Positions 9,101-17,401 of a DNA stretch of 64,000 nucleotides are shown in pieces. The notes beneath the pieces are model-generated. The model did not search any database, was not told the origin of the DNA, and was given only the letters and a program-made list of their open reading frames with translations. Location of the stretch: NCBI RefSeq assembly GCF_021739485.1, contig NZ_JAJFNK010000002.1, positions 1 to 64,000 on the forward strand, in the 5' to 3' direction. This stretch comes from Alicyclobacillus tolerans (GTDB lineage: Bacteria; Bacillota; Bacilli; Alicyclobacillales; Alicyclobacillaceae). Made by a program: the position numbers and the translations under genes. How positions within the stretch are numbered: position 1 is the stretch's first letter; each line of letters opens with the position of its first letter.

Positions 9101-9747
9101 TTGTTCGATCCGCAGAGTTCGAGTTAGGAGCAGTGCAGCCCGTCCAGTGGCCTAAGGACGGGCTGCCCGAGTTCGCCTTTATCGGCAGAAGCAATGTAGG
9201 GAAATCTTCGCTGTTGAACCGCTTGTTAAATCGTAAATCCCTTGCCCGTGTGTCCGGAAAACCCGGAAAAACCCAAGAGATCAATTTTTTTCGCATCAAC
9301 GATGCATTTCGCTTGGTGGATTTGCCCGGATACGGCTATGCGGCTGTGAGTAAAACGAGCCGCAGTTTGTTTGCGAAGCGCATTGAGACCTATTTACGGG
9401 AGCGCCAGCCTCTTATCCGCATCCTGCAACTCATCGACATCCGTCACCCGCCCATGAAAAACGATATCGAAGCACACCAATGGCTGACGACTTTGGGCGT
9501 TCCGGTTTGCATCGTTGCCACCAAAAGAGACAAACTTTCCGGGTCCAAGGTAAACCCTGCAGTGAAAGTGATTGAACAAACCCTGGCCAGTGGTTACCCG
9601 ATTCTTCCGGTTTCTTCTGAAAAAAACGTGGGCATTGAAGAATTGTGGAGCCTGCTTGAAACGGACTTAGCTGCGTTCGAGCAAAACCTTGCGCCGACCC
9701 AAGGGGATGGACTGGTCGGAGACAATCATGCTGGCGAAAATGAATAG
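9097..9747 (+). CDS. engB: YsxC/YihA (EngB) ribosome-biogenesis GTPase
   Basis: Small GTPase needed for assembly of the large ribosomal subunit. Visible motifs are G1 GRSNVGKS at 30-37, G3 DLPGYGYA, and a G4-type ATKRDK. The GTG start overlaps the lon stop by four bases, and GGAGAGGGAG lies just upstream. At 216 residues it is somewhat longer than the usual 195-200, with an acidic, probably disordered C-terminal tail. The last 81 bases overlap the end of the convergent EamA gene. Confidence 0.96.
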   Translation: MIVRSAEFELGAVQPVQWPKDGLPEFAFIGRSNVGKSSLLNRLLNRKSLARVSGKPGKTQEINFFRINDAFRLVDLPGYGYAAVSKTSRSLFAKRIETYLRERQPLIRILQLIDIRHPPMKNDIEAHQWLTTLGVPVCIVATKRDKLSGSKVNPAVKVIEQTLASGYPILPVSSEKNVGIEELWSLLETDLAAFEQNLAPTQGDGLVGDNHAGENE

Positions 9748-10581
9748 ACTTCCTAGACCTGTAAGTTGGGTAAACCCCTCTCCGAGGGCCATCCATGCAA
9801 TCAAAGCCGCAAATACCGGTTCCATCGAAAAAATGACAGCAGTTTGGGCGGACGACGTGTATTTTTGGAAGACGTTTTGGGCTAGGTAAGCCAACGATGT
9901 TCCCGGGATGGCACAGATCAAAATCGCCCATACCACGCCAGTGTTGTGAAGTCCATGCACCAGGGCATTTGGAGTGCTGGGAGACCAAGCAGCCACTGCG
10001 ACACATCCGAACGCTACGACGCTGATTTCAATGGTAGCGAGAACGAGTGAATCGGTGTTGCGGCCATATTTTTCAATCGCAAGAATCTGCAGTGCGACAA
10101 ACACCGCGCACAGCAAAACCAGAACGTCTCCAGCCGCCAACTGCAAAATGCCAGGGCCGCACAGCAGGAAAAGCCCGGCTGCTGCCAGTGCAGCGCCACC
10201 CCACACTCGCCAACCCGCCCTTTGGCGCATCAATACTGTGCCCAAAACAGGAACCAGCACGACGGACAACCCTGTCAAAAAGCCGGCAACGGCAGGGGTT
10301 GTGTACCGGAGTCCGAGGGTCTGAAAGGCATACACGGCAAATAAAAAGAGTCCCAGAATTACACCAAGGCCGACTGTCCGCCCTGAAAACGCCTTGCGCG
10401 AGCGAGGAGAGAGGACAACCATTGCCCACAAAACCGCGCTCGCTACGATAAAGCGTACGGATAGGAAGGAAAACACAGGCAACGTGTCTGTGGCCGTTTT
10501 GGTTAGCGTAAAGGTAGCGCCCCAAACCAGCGTGACCAGCAGAAGTAATAGATTTGCCAACCAGCGAATTTTTGTAGTCAT
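9667..10581 (-). CDS. EamA-family (drug/metabolite) transporter
   Basis: The 304-residue protein has ten hydrophobic segments in two EamA halves; the first half begins LLLLVTLVWGATF, the second holds SMEPVFAALIAW. The substrate cannot be told from sequence. I chose the ATG at 10581 because a good promoter ends seven bases before it, which would give an mRNA starting at or next to the ATG. There is no Shine-Dalgarno sequence. A TTG at 10635 is open in frame but lies upstream of that promoter. The 3' end overlaps engB by 81 bases on the other strand. Confidence 0.88.
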   Translation of the reverse strand: MTTKIRWLANLLLLLVTLVWGATFTLTKTATDTLPVFSFLSVRFIVASAVLWAMVVLSPRSRKAFSGRTVGLGVILGLFLFAVYAFQTLGLRYTTPAVAGFLTGLSVVLVPVLGTVLMRQRAGWRVWGGAALAAAGLFLLCGPGILQLAAGDVLVLLCAVFVALQILAIEKYGRNTDSLVLATIEISVVAFGCVAVAAWSPSTPNALVHGLHNTGVVWAILICAIPGTSLAYLAQNVFQKYTSSAQTAVIFSMEPVFAALIAWMALGEGFTQLTGLGSLFIFASMIVSDQSIPLGRRKVLLERS

Positions 10582-10588
10582 GACAAAA

Positions 10589-10617
10589 AGTGTACATTGA
10601 TGCGAAAAGCGCGTCAA
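10589..10617 (-). promoter_or_regulatory. Promoter of the EamA transporter gene
   Basis: Read on the minus strand: TTGACG, a 17-base spacer, TACACT, then seven bases to the ATG. The spacing places the transcription start at the start codon. Confidence 0.65.
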
Positions 10618-10676
10618 TCGTAGGCTGGGCGTCAATTTCTTGACACATTTCGACGGATTCTTTTGCAGGTCCTTCG

Positions 10677-10685
10677 TGGTATAAT
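10677..10685 (+). promoter_or_regulatory. Promoter of the hem operon
   Basis: TGGTATAAT is a perfect extended -10. Transcription would begin near 10692, leaving a leader of about 105 bases with a hairpin CCATTG/CAATGG at about 10694-10717. Confidence 0.65.
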
Positions 10686-10797
10686 ACCCTATGTCCCATT
10701 GAACGATATGTCCAATGGATGTAAAAGCACAGCGCCTTTCAGTCTACTCTAGGAGAAACTCACCCAGGCCTGCTGACGGCGCGGAGGTGGAAAAGGT

Positions 10798-12231
10798 ATG
10801 CGCATCGCAGTGGTAGGGTTAAATCATAAAACCGCACCGGTAGAGTTGCGGGAGAAAATGAGTATTGACGACGTTGAACTCGACGACGTCTTGAAGCAGC
10901 TCCGCGAGACGCGAACCATTTTGGAAAGTGTCGTGGTTTCGACGTGCAATCGTACGGAGATCTATGCGCTTGTGAGTTCACTACGAGCAGGGGACGACTT
11001 TCTGAAGACATTTTTGGCGAAACGTTCAGGCTTGTCCCTTGACGAGATCGCCTCACACCTATACATGTATCAAGGCGAACAGGCCGTTCGTCATTTAATG
11101 AAGGTTACCTGTGGGCTGGATTCTTTGGTCATTGGAGAAACCCAGATACTCGGCCAAGTGCGATCGGCGTACTTGACGGCCTCAGACACCGGAAACACGG
11201 GAGCCCTCTTTAACCAATTGTTTCGCAAAGCTATTCAAGTGGGTAAGAAAGCTCAGACGGACACGAGCATCGGCCAAAATGCCGTATCTGTCAGTTATGC
11301 CGCCGTTCAGTTGGCGAGGAAAATTTTCGGGGACCTTCACGATAAAGGTGTTTTGATTGTGGGGGCCGGAAAAATGAGTCAATTGACCGCCCAGCACTTA
11401 AAGGCGAACGGAATTCACCGGGTTGCCATCGTCAACCGCACTGCTAGTAAGGCGCAGGCCCTGGCGGAACAGTTCGATGGGGTTGCCTTGCCTTGGGAAC
11501 AACTCGAGACCGCATTGAACGATGCGGACATCGTGATTTCTTCCACGGGGTCCAAGGAGATTGTCCTGCACGCCAGTACGATTGCGAAAGCCATGAAAAG
11601 GCGCTCCGGGCGTCCAATGGCCTTGATTGACATTGCCGTTCCCAGGGATATCGATCCGGAAGCCTCGAAGTTCTCCAATGTGTTCCTTTACGACATCGAC
11701 GACCTGGAGGGAGTCGTTGCGGCTAACCTTGCCGAGCGCGAGCGTCAGGCCGAGTTTGTTGAAGAAATGGTTCAACAGGCTTTATTGGAGTACTCGCAGT
11801 GGCTCTCGGAACAAGAAGTTGTTCCGCTCATCACCGCCATCCGGGATAAGGGCACGAAGATTCAAGAGTCTGTTATGGAGAGTTTGCGGCGAAAACTTCC
11901 AAACCTGACTGACAGGGAATTGCAATTGATTCAAAAGCACACGATGAGCATCGTGAATCAGTTATTGCGCGAGCCCATTCAAAATATGAAGGAATTGGCG
12001 ATTGCTTCAGGGGGGTCTAAACACGTTCACGTGTTTGCTGAACTGTTTGGGATTACCGAGGAAAACCTCAGTGTCAATCAGGGTGTTTTGTTAGGAATGC
12101 CCTCCCGGAATGTGCACGAAAACCGCTTACCGAGCAACGGTTTTGTCGATTTGGTTCGTTTGTGGACGGAAGCGCTGCAACGGGATGACGACGAAGGCAA
12201 GCGGTCCGGCCTTCACCCTGTTTTGCGATAG
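10798..12231 (+). CDS. hemA: Glutamyl-tRNA reductase
   Basis: First committed step of C5-pathway haem synthesis: reduces glutamyl-tRNA to glutamate-1-semialdehyde with NADPH. The catalytic nucleophile is Cys50 in VVSTCNRTE; the nucleotide-binding motif is VGAGKM. The 477 residues are slightly longer than typical because of the C-terminal end after the dimerisation helices. A GGAGGTGG ribosome site precedes the ATG. It is the first gene of hemAXCDBL, the same order as in B. subtilis. Confidence 0.98.
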   Translation: MRIAVVGLNHKTAPVELREKMSIDDVELDDVLKQLRETRTILESVVVSTCNRTEIYALVSSLRAGDDFLKTFLAKRSGLSLDEIASHLYMYQGEQAVRHLMKVTCGLDSLVIGETQILGQVRSAYLTASDTGNTGALFNQLFRKAIQVGKKAQTDTSIGQNAVSVSYAAVQLARKIFGDLHDKGVLIVGAGKMSQLTAQHLKANGIHRVAIVNRTASKAQALAEQFDGVALPWEQLETALNDADIVISSTGSKEIVLHASTIAKAMKRRSGRPMALIDIAVPRDIDPEASKFSNVFLYDIDDLEGVVAANLAERERQAEFVEEMVQQALLEYSQWLSEQEVVPLITAIRDKGTKIQESVMESLRRKLPNLTDRELQLIQKHTMSIVNQLLREPIQNMKELAIASGGSKHVHVFAELFGITEENLSVNQGVLLGMPSRNVHENRLPSNGFVDLVRLWTEALQRDDDEGKRSGLHPVLR

Positions 12232-12240
12232 GAGCACCCT

Positions 12241-13050
12241 ATGGCGTTTCGAGTGCTTTACGACATCTTTGGCGCTGTGTACGCCGTAAGTTTGGTGTTA
12301 TTCTTCATCGACGCGGTCCAGCCGCGCCGCACTGTAAACCGTGCGGCGCTGATTTTGTTGTTTGTGGCGTTTGCTTTGGAAACCGGTTTTTTGTTGCTGC
12401 GCCTCGCCGAATTGGGCTATGCCCCCGTGTACAGTCCGTTTGATTCCATGCTGTTGTTGTCGTGGCTGATTTTATCCGTGGCATTAGTCGTCAATACGTT
12501 TTTTCGCGTCGACCTGTTTTTGTTCTTTGCCAACCTGCTTGGATTTTCTCTGGTCGTGTTCGACGCATTTTCTAGAACGGGGTTGGTCGAATATTCAGCC
12601 CGTCAAGGGGACTTGTTGGTTCTTCACATTGCTTTGGCGATGTTCAGCTACGCTTGTTTTTCTTTTGCGTTTATTTTTTCTTTCATGTACCTTATTCAAC
12701 GTAGACTGTTGCGCGAGAAGCGCTGGCATACGTGGTTCTTTAGGCTGCCGTCTCTCGAGAGTCTGGATTTGTACGCGTATCGCTTTATTTTAATCGGATT
12801 CCCCGTGCTTTTGGTGGCTATGGTTCTCGGCTCCATTTGGGAGCGGATCACGTTGGGTCATTTGTCCCTGTCAGACCCGAAACCATTGGCCACCATTGTG
12901 CTTTGGATGATGTACGGAGGGTATTTGTTTGTGCGAAAGCGCACCGGATGGGGCAGTGCGAAATACAACTGGTACAACCTCTTTTGCTTTGCGGCATTAG
13001 TCTTGAATTACGTGATTGTCGGCAGTTTTTCGGCCTTTCACCACGTGTAA
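12241..13050 (+). CDS. hemX: HemX, integral membrane protein of the CcsA/cytochrome c assembly family
   Basis: 269 residues with about eight hydrophobic segments and no large soluble domain. In B. subtilis HemX is a membrane protein that lowers the amount of HemA; the name here rests on family resemblance and position between hemA and hemC. AGGAG overlaps the end of hemA and lies six bases before the ATG, so the two genes are coupled. Confidence 0.88.
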   Translation: MAFRVLYDIFGAVYAVSLVLFFIDAVQPRRTVNRAALILLFVAFALETGFLLLRLAELGYAPVYSPFDSMLLLSWLILSVALVVNTFFRVDLFLFFANLLGFSLVVFDAFSRTGLVEYSARQGDLLVLHIALAMFSYACFSFAFIFSFMYLIQRRLLREKRWHTWFFRLPSLESLDLYAYRFILIGFPVLLVAMVLGSIWERITLGHLSLSDPKPLATIVLWMMYGGYLFVRKRTGWGSAKYNWYNLFCFAALVLNYVIVGSFSAFHHV

Positions 13051-13066
13051 AGGAGGGATTCGGAAG

Positions 13067-13996
13067 ATGGCAAATCAGATCCGGGTGGCCTCGAGAAAAA
13101 GCGATCTGGCGATGACGCAAACCCGGTGGGTAATTCGGGAACTGGAACGGATGAATCCCGGTGTCCGCTGCGACATTGTTCCCATTTCGACTAAGGGAGA
13201 TAAAATCTTAGACGTTGCCTTGTCCAAAGTTGGGGGCAAGGGGCTGTTCGTTTCGGAGATTGAGGAAGCCATTTTGTCGGGAGCGGCAGATTTGGCTGTT
13301 CACAGCTTGAAAGACGTACCGGCGCAACTGGCCGATGGACTGACACTCGGCGCGATACCGGCTCGTGAAGATGCTCGCGATGCGCTGATTTCGCGAAACG
13401 GCCAAACGTTGGCGGAATTGCCGCAAGGAGCTTCAGTGGGAACCTCAAGTTTACGTCGGTCAGCGCAACTGAAATCTGTTCGTCCCGACCTGCGCATTGT
13501 TTCCCTGCGCGGCAACATCGACACGCGTCTGAGAAAGTTGGAGTCTGAAAATCTTGACGCCATCATCTTGGCGGCTTCCGGATTGCGCCGGATGGGCTGG
13601 GAGAACAGAATCACCCAGTACATCCCGGTGGAACTGTGTCTCCCTGCCATTGGACAAGGGATTTTGGGCATTGAATGCCGGAGTCGCGACTTGCCTACGT
13701 TGAGGCTGCTCGAAGGGTTATTGGACCCTGCGACCGAACTCGCTGCGCGGGCGGAGAGAAGCTTGCTGCAGTCGTTAAATGGGTCGTGTCAGGTCCCCAT
13801 CGCAGGTTTTGCGCAAGTCGATGAAGAAAACGCAGTGCATCTGCGGGGCTTGGTGGCGAGTGTGGACGGTTCCGAAGTGCTTCGGGCGCAAGGAACTTCG
13901 TTAGACCCGGTGGACCTGGGAAAACAGGTGGCCGATCAATTGCGAAGCCTAGGAGCCGACCGGATTTTGGAGACTGCCGCCGTGAGTGAGCGGTGA
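13067..13996 (+). CDS. hemC: Hydroxymethylbilane synthase (porphobilinogen deaminase)
   Basis: Joins four porphobilinogen units into hydroxymethylbilane. The 309 residues begin IRVASRKSDLA, typical of the family. Cys241 in NGSCQVP carries the dipyrromethane cofactor. The ATG at 13067 follows AAGGAGG by ten bases; the frame is open back to 13016 but that part overlaps hemX. The stop overlaps the GTG of hemD. Confidence 0.98.
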   Translation: MANQIRVASRKSDLAMTQTRWVIRELERMNPGVRCDIVPISTKGDKILDVALSKVGGKGLFVSEIEEAILSGAADLAVHSLKDVPAQLADGLTLGAIPAREDARDALISRNGQTLAELPQGASVGTSSLRRSAQLKSVRPDLRIVSLRGNIDTRLRKLESENLDAIILAASGLRRMGWENRITQYIPVELCLPAIGQGILGIECRSRDLPTLRLLEGLLDPATELAARAERSLLQSLNGSCQVPIAGFAQVDEENAVHLRGLVASVDGSEVLRAQGTSLDPVDLGKQVADQLRSLGADRILETAAVSER

Positions 13997-14844
13997 CTGC
14001 TGCACCGTACACGTTCAGCGCGCACGGCGACAGGTCTGAAAAGCCGCGCAGTGCCCGTGGCACCGCCGTTATTACGCGTCCGTGGCAGCAGGCTAAACAA
14101 CTGGCGGAACTTTTTCAGGCCGCCGGGTTTCAGCCTGTTGTTGCCCCGCTCACAGAGGTCGTTTTTCTGCCCAGCGCTGTCCTCGACGACTGTGTGGCGA
14201 GGCTAGATTCCTTCGATGGGGTCGTGGCCACTTCTGCCAACAGCCTTCGAGTCCTGACACAATCCGCTTTGCAACACGGTCGCAAAGTGGTGGGGGAAGG
14301 TTTGCCATGCTACGCCGTGGGAAAGAGCACGGCTCGACTGGCTCAGGAAATGGGGTTTTCGGCGGTCACTTTTGCCGGCGTTCGAACCAGTCGAGAGATG
14401 GCTTCGCAGTTGCTGTCACAGTTTCAACGAGAAGGCGGATGCCGGAGTCTCTTTTATCCGCACGGAAGGCTCGCGGACCGAAGCTTTGTTGAGACTCTGC
14501 TGGAGAGCGGTCTCTGTCAAGTGACCGCAGTGTCGTGCTACGACACCGTAGAGGCCGTTTTAGATACAAAGGTTTGGGCCGCTGCTCTGAACCCAGTGGA
14601 CAGTGCCAGGACCGTGATTGCACTGTACAGTCCCTCCGCCGTCCGAGTTTTGGATAAACGTTTTGGCGCGTTGCTGCGGGAGAATCCAGAGCAATTTCTG
14701 CTCGCATGTGTCGGCCCTACCACGGCCGCTGCGTGCCGGCAAGCCGGGTTTGCCATTGCGTGCGTGGCTAAAACTCCATCCGATGAGGACGTTGTAGCAG
14801 GCGTTGTTTCAGTTCTCGCTCAAACCACGCAGGAATCCCAATGA
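13993..14844 (+). CDS. hemD: Uroporphyrinogen-III synthase
   Basis: Closes and inverts ring D of hydroxymethylbilane. The family is poorly conserved; support comes from 283 residues in two similar halves, motifs such as FDGVVATSANS and LYSPSAVR, and the position between hemC and hemB. The GTG start overlaps the hemC stop (GTGA). The first 20 residues look like an extension beyond the folded domain. Confidence 0.93.
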   Translation: MTAAPYTFSAHGDRSEKPRSARGTAVITRPWQQAKQLAELFQAAGFQPVVAPLTEVVFLPSAVLDDCVARLDSFDGVVATSANSLRVLTQSALQHGRKVVGEGLPCYAVGKSTARLAQEMGFSAVTFAGVRTSREMASQLLSQFQREGGCRSLFYPHGRLADRSFVETLLESGLCQVTAVSCYDTVEAVLDTKVWAAALNPVDSARTVIALYSPSAVRVLDKRFGALLRENPEQFLLACVGPTTAAACRQAGFAIACVAKTPSDEDVVAGVVSVLAQTTQESQ

Positions 14845-14927
14845 GTGGATGCGAATTGTCTGTGAGTGGAAACAATGCCCTTGCAACAGGAGAATCTATG
14901 TTTCGATACCCAAAAGGGGGAGAGGTT

Positions 14928-15908
14928 ATGTTGCCATTTCAAAGGCATCGTCGCCTGCGCAGTTCCGAGGCGATGCGCAACTTGGTCCGAGAAACTCACT
15001 GGTCGGTGAACGACCTGATTTATCCGATGTTTGTTCAAGAAGGTCTGGACGGAAAAGAGGAAATTCGCTCTATGCCCGGCGTATACCACTTTGGCCTCGA
15101 CGAGTTTCGCAGGGAGGTCAACGAGGTGTCCGAGTTAGGCGTTCCGGCCATTTTGCTGTTCGGGGTGCCTTTGCACAAGGACGATTTGAGCACAAGTGCT
15201 TACCATGACCACGGGGTGGTCCAAGAGGCGGTGCGCGCGGCGAAGCAGGAAAACCCGAATTTGCTCGTCATGACCGATGTTTGCTTGTGTCAGTATAACC
15301 CGTCGGGACACTGCGGAGTCGTGCAGGACGGCAAGATCGTCAATGACGAAAGCCTTGGGCTGATTGCTCAAACCGCGTTGTCCCATGCAGCAGCGGGCGC
15401 AGACGTGGTGGCTCCTTCGGATATGATGGATGGACGCGTAGCAGCGATTCGCGCGTTGCTGGATGAAAACCACCTCCAAGACGTCGTTGTTCTCTCCTAC
15501 GCCGTCAAATACGCGTCTGCGTTTTACGGCCCGTTCCGGGAAGCTGCCCATTCCGCTCCTGCCTTTGGCGACCGCAGGACCTATCAAATGGACCCTGCCA
15601 ATCTGCGCGAGGCCCTGCGCGAGGCGAAGTCGGATATCGCCGAAGGGGCAGACATGCTGATGGTCAAGCCTGCGTTGTCCTACATGGATGTCACCAAGGC
15701 CGTTAAGGAAGCGACCGATGTCCCTGTAGGCACCTACAACGTGAGCGCCGAGTACAGCATGGTGAAGGCGGCAAGTCTGCAGGGATGGATTGACGAGCGA
15801 GCCATCGTGTCGGAGATGCTGACTTCGTTCAAGCGCTCTGGGGCAGACTTCATTTTGACGTACCACGCCAAGGATGCGGCCAAGTGGCAACGGGAGCTCC
15901 GGTCGTAA
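14928..15908 (+). CDS. hemB: Delta-aminolevulinic acid dehydratase (porphobilinogen synthase)
   Basis: Condenses two 5-aminolevulinate molecules to porphobilinogen. The 326 residues show the active-site lysines Lys194 (YAVKYAS) and Lys247 (MVKPALS), and the cysteine-rich metal site VCLCQYNPSGHCG. I start at the ATG at 14928, behind GGGGGAGAG; an in-frame ATG at 14841 overlaps the hemD stop but would add 29 residues not expected in the family. Confidence 0.97.
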   Translation: MLPFQRHRRLRSSEAMRNLVRETHWSVNDLIYPMFVQEGLDGKEEIRSMPGVYHFGLDEFRREVNEVSELGVPAILLFGVPLHKDDLSTSAYHDHGVVQEAVRAAKQENPNLLVMTDVCLCQYNPSGHCGVVQDGKIVNDESLGLIAQTALSHAAAGADVVAPSDMMDGRVAAIRALLDENHLQDVVVLSYAVKYASAFYGPFREAAHSAPAFGDRRTYQMDPANLREALREAKSDIAEGADMLMVKPALSYMDVTKAVKEATDVPVGTYNVSAEYSMVKAASLQGWIDERAIVSEMLTSFKRSGADFILTYHAKDAAKWQRELRS

Positions 15909-15961
15909 ACCGGATAAAAGCTTTGCAAATCGGCTTGCCCATTTTGTAGGAGGTATCGCTT

Positions 15962-17254
15962 ATGTCGTTCTCGCGTTCTGAGACAGCTTTTAATGAGGCC
16001 AAACAGGTTCTTCCCGGCGGAGTCAACAGCCCAGTGCGAGCGTTTCGGGCTGTCGGAGGGACGCCTTTTTTTGCCGATCGCGGCGAAGGGCCGTACCTGT
16101 ACGACATCGACGGGAACCGCTACATCGACTATTTGCTTTCTTGGGGACCGCTCATCTGGGGACACGCTCACCCTGCCATCCTAAACGCCATTGTGGAGGT
16201 TGCTTCAAAAGGCACGAGTTTTGGCGTCCCTACGGAATTGGAGACCAAGATGGCCGAAAAAGTCGTGAGTCTGGTCCCTTCCGTGGAAATCATCCGGATG
16301 GTCAACAGCGGGACAGAGGCCACGATGAGCGCGTTGCGGTTGGCGCGAGCCTACACGAAGCGCAACGCGATCGTCAAGTTTGACGGATGTTACCACGGCC
16401 ACTCCGACAGTTTGCTTGTCAAGGCCGGCTCCGGCGTGGCGACCTTTGGGCTGCCGGACAGTCCGGGGGTCTCTAAAGCTACGGCAGAAACGACATTCAG
16501 CGTACCTTACAACGATTTGGACGCCTTGCGCGAATTGTTCCAGGAGCGCGGGGAAGAGATTGCGGCGGTTATCATCGAGCCGGTGGCAGGCAATATGGGG
16601 TGCGTCTTACCCAGGCCTGGATACTTGCAGGCCGTGAGGGAGCTTACCCGGTCGTACGGGGCGCTGCTCATTTGCGACGAAGTCATGACAGGCTTCCGGG
16701 TTGCTTTGGGTGGGGCCCAGGCCTACTACGGACTGGATCCGGATCTCACGACGCTCGGGAAAGTAATTGGGGCGGGCATGCCGGTCGGCGCGTACGGCGG
16801 GAAACGGGAGATTATGGCGATGGTTGCTCCCGAAGGACCCGTCTATCAGGCAGGCACGCTATCCGGAAACCCTTTGGCCATGGCGGCTGGACTGAAGTCT
16901 TTGGAAATGCTTGAGGAAGCGGAGACTCAAGGGCTGTACAAAACCCTTCAACAGTACGGAGGCACATTGTGTGCGACCTTCCAGGAAGCTGGGAAGGAGC
17001 GAGGCATTGCCGTCTACGGACACGCCATCGGCGGTATGTTCGGTTTGTTTTTCCAAGAGGGTCCTGTGTTTGACTACGAAGGGGCCGCAAAAAGTGACAA
17101 AGACCTGTACGCAAGATTCTTTCATGCCTTGTTGCGCAAAGGCGTTGCCTTGGCTCCGTCACAGTTGGAATCCGGTTTTCTTTCGGCTGTGCACACGGAT
17201 GACCAGTTGCAGCACACACAGCAGGCTATTCGCGAGGCAATGGCTGAACTGTAG
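15962..17254 (+). CDS. hemL: Glutamate-1-semialdehyde 2,1-aminomutase
   Basis: PLP enzyme that converts glutamate-1-semialdehyde to 5-aminolevulinate, the second step of the C5 pathway. The 430 residues have the usual length. Lys267 in TLGKVIGAG binds PLP and the glycine-rich VNSGTEA site is present. AGGAGG lies seven to eight bases before the ATG. It is the last gene of the hem operon and is followed by a terminator. Confidence 0.98.
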   Translation: MSFSRSETAFNEAKQVLPGGVNSPVRAFRAVGGTPFFADRGEGPYLYDIDGNRYIDYLLSWGPLIWGHAHPAILNAIVEVASKGTSFGVPTELETKMAEKVVSLVPSVEIIRMVNSGTEATMSALRLARAYTKRNAIVKFDGCYHGHSDSLLVKAGSGVATFGLPDSPGVSKATAETTFSVPYNDLDALRELFQERGEEIAAVIIEPVAGNMGCVLPRPGYLQAVRELTRSYGALLICDEVMTGFRVALGGAQAYYGLDPDLTTLGKVIGAGMPVGAYGGKREIMAMVAPEGPVYQAGTLSGNPLAMAAGLKSLEMLEEAETQGLYKTLQQYGGTLCATFQEAGKERGIAVYGHAIGGMFGLFFQEGPVFDYEGAAKSDKDLYARFFHALLRKGVALAPSQLESGFLSAVHTDDQLQHTQQAIREAMAEL

Positions 17255-17298
17255 GACAGGGTTTGTGCAGCATCCTCTTTGAACAAAGACGCAGAGTA

Positions 17299-17326
17299 AA
17301 GGCCGGCTGAGGTTTGAGCCGGCCTT
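17299..17326 (+). terminator. Terminator of the hem operon
   Basis: Arms AAGGCCGGCT and AGCCGGCCTT with a GAGGTTTG loop are followed by GTTTATTTT. Confidence 0.9.
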
Positions 17327-17336
17327 GTTTATTTTC

Positions 17337-17363
17337 ATAACGCCTGGACTCAAGGCATAAAGT
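17337..17363 (+). promoter_or_regulatory. Possible sigma-E promoter of spoVID
   Basis: ATA, 16 bases, then CATAAAGT resembles the mother-cell sigma-E pattern and lies 38 bases before the spoVID start. The same ATA-N16-CATA layout occurs before spoIVFA and spoIIIAA in this window. Confidence 0.5.
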
Positions 17364-17401
17364 GATGTTGGGATGATGTCTGTACAGGGAGGGGAACGAA
17401 T

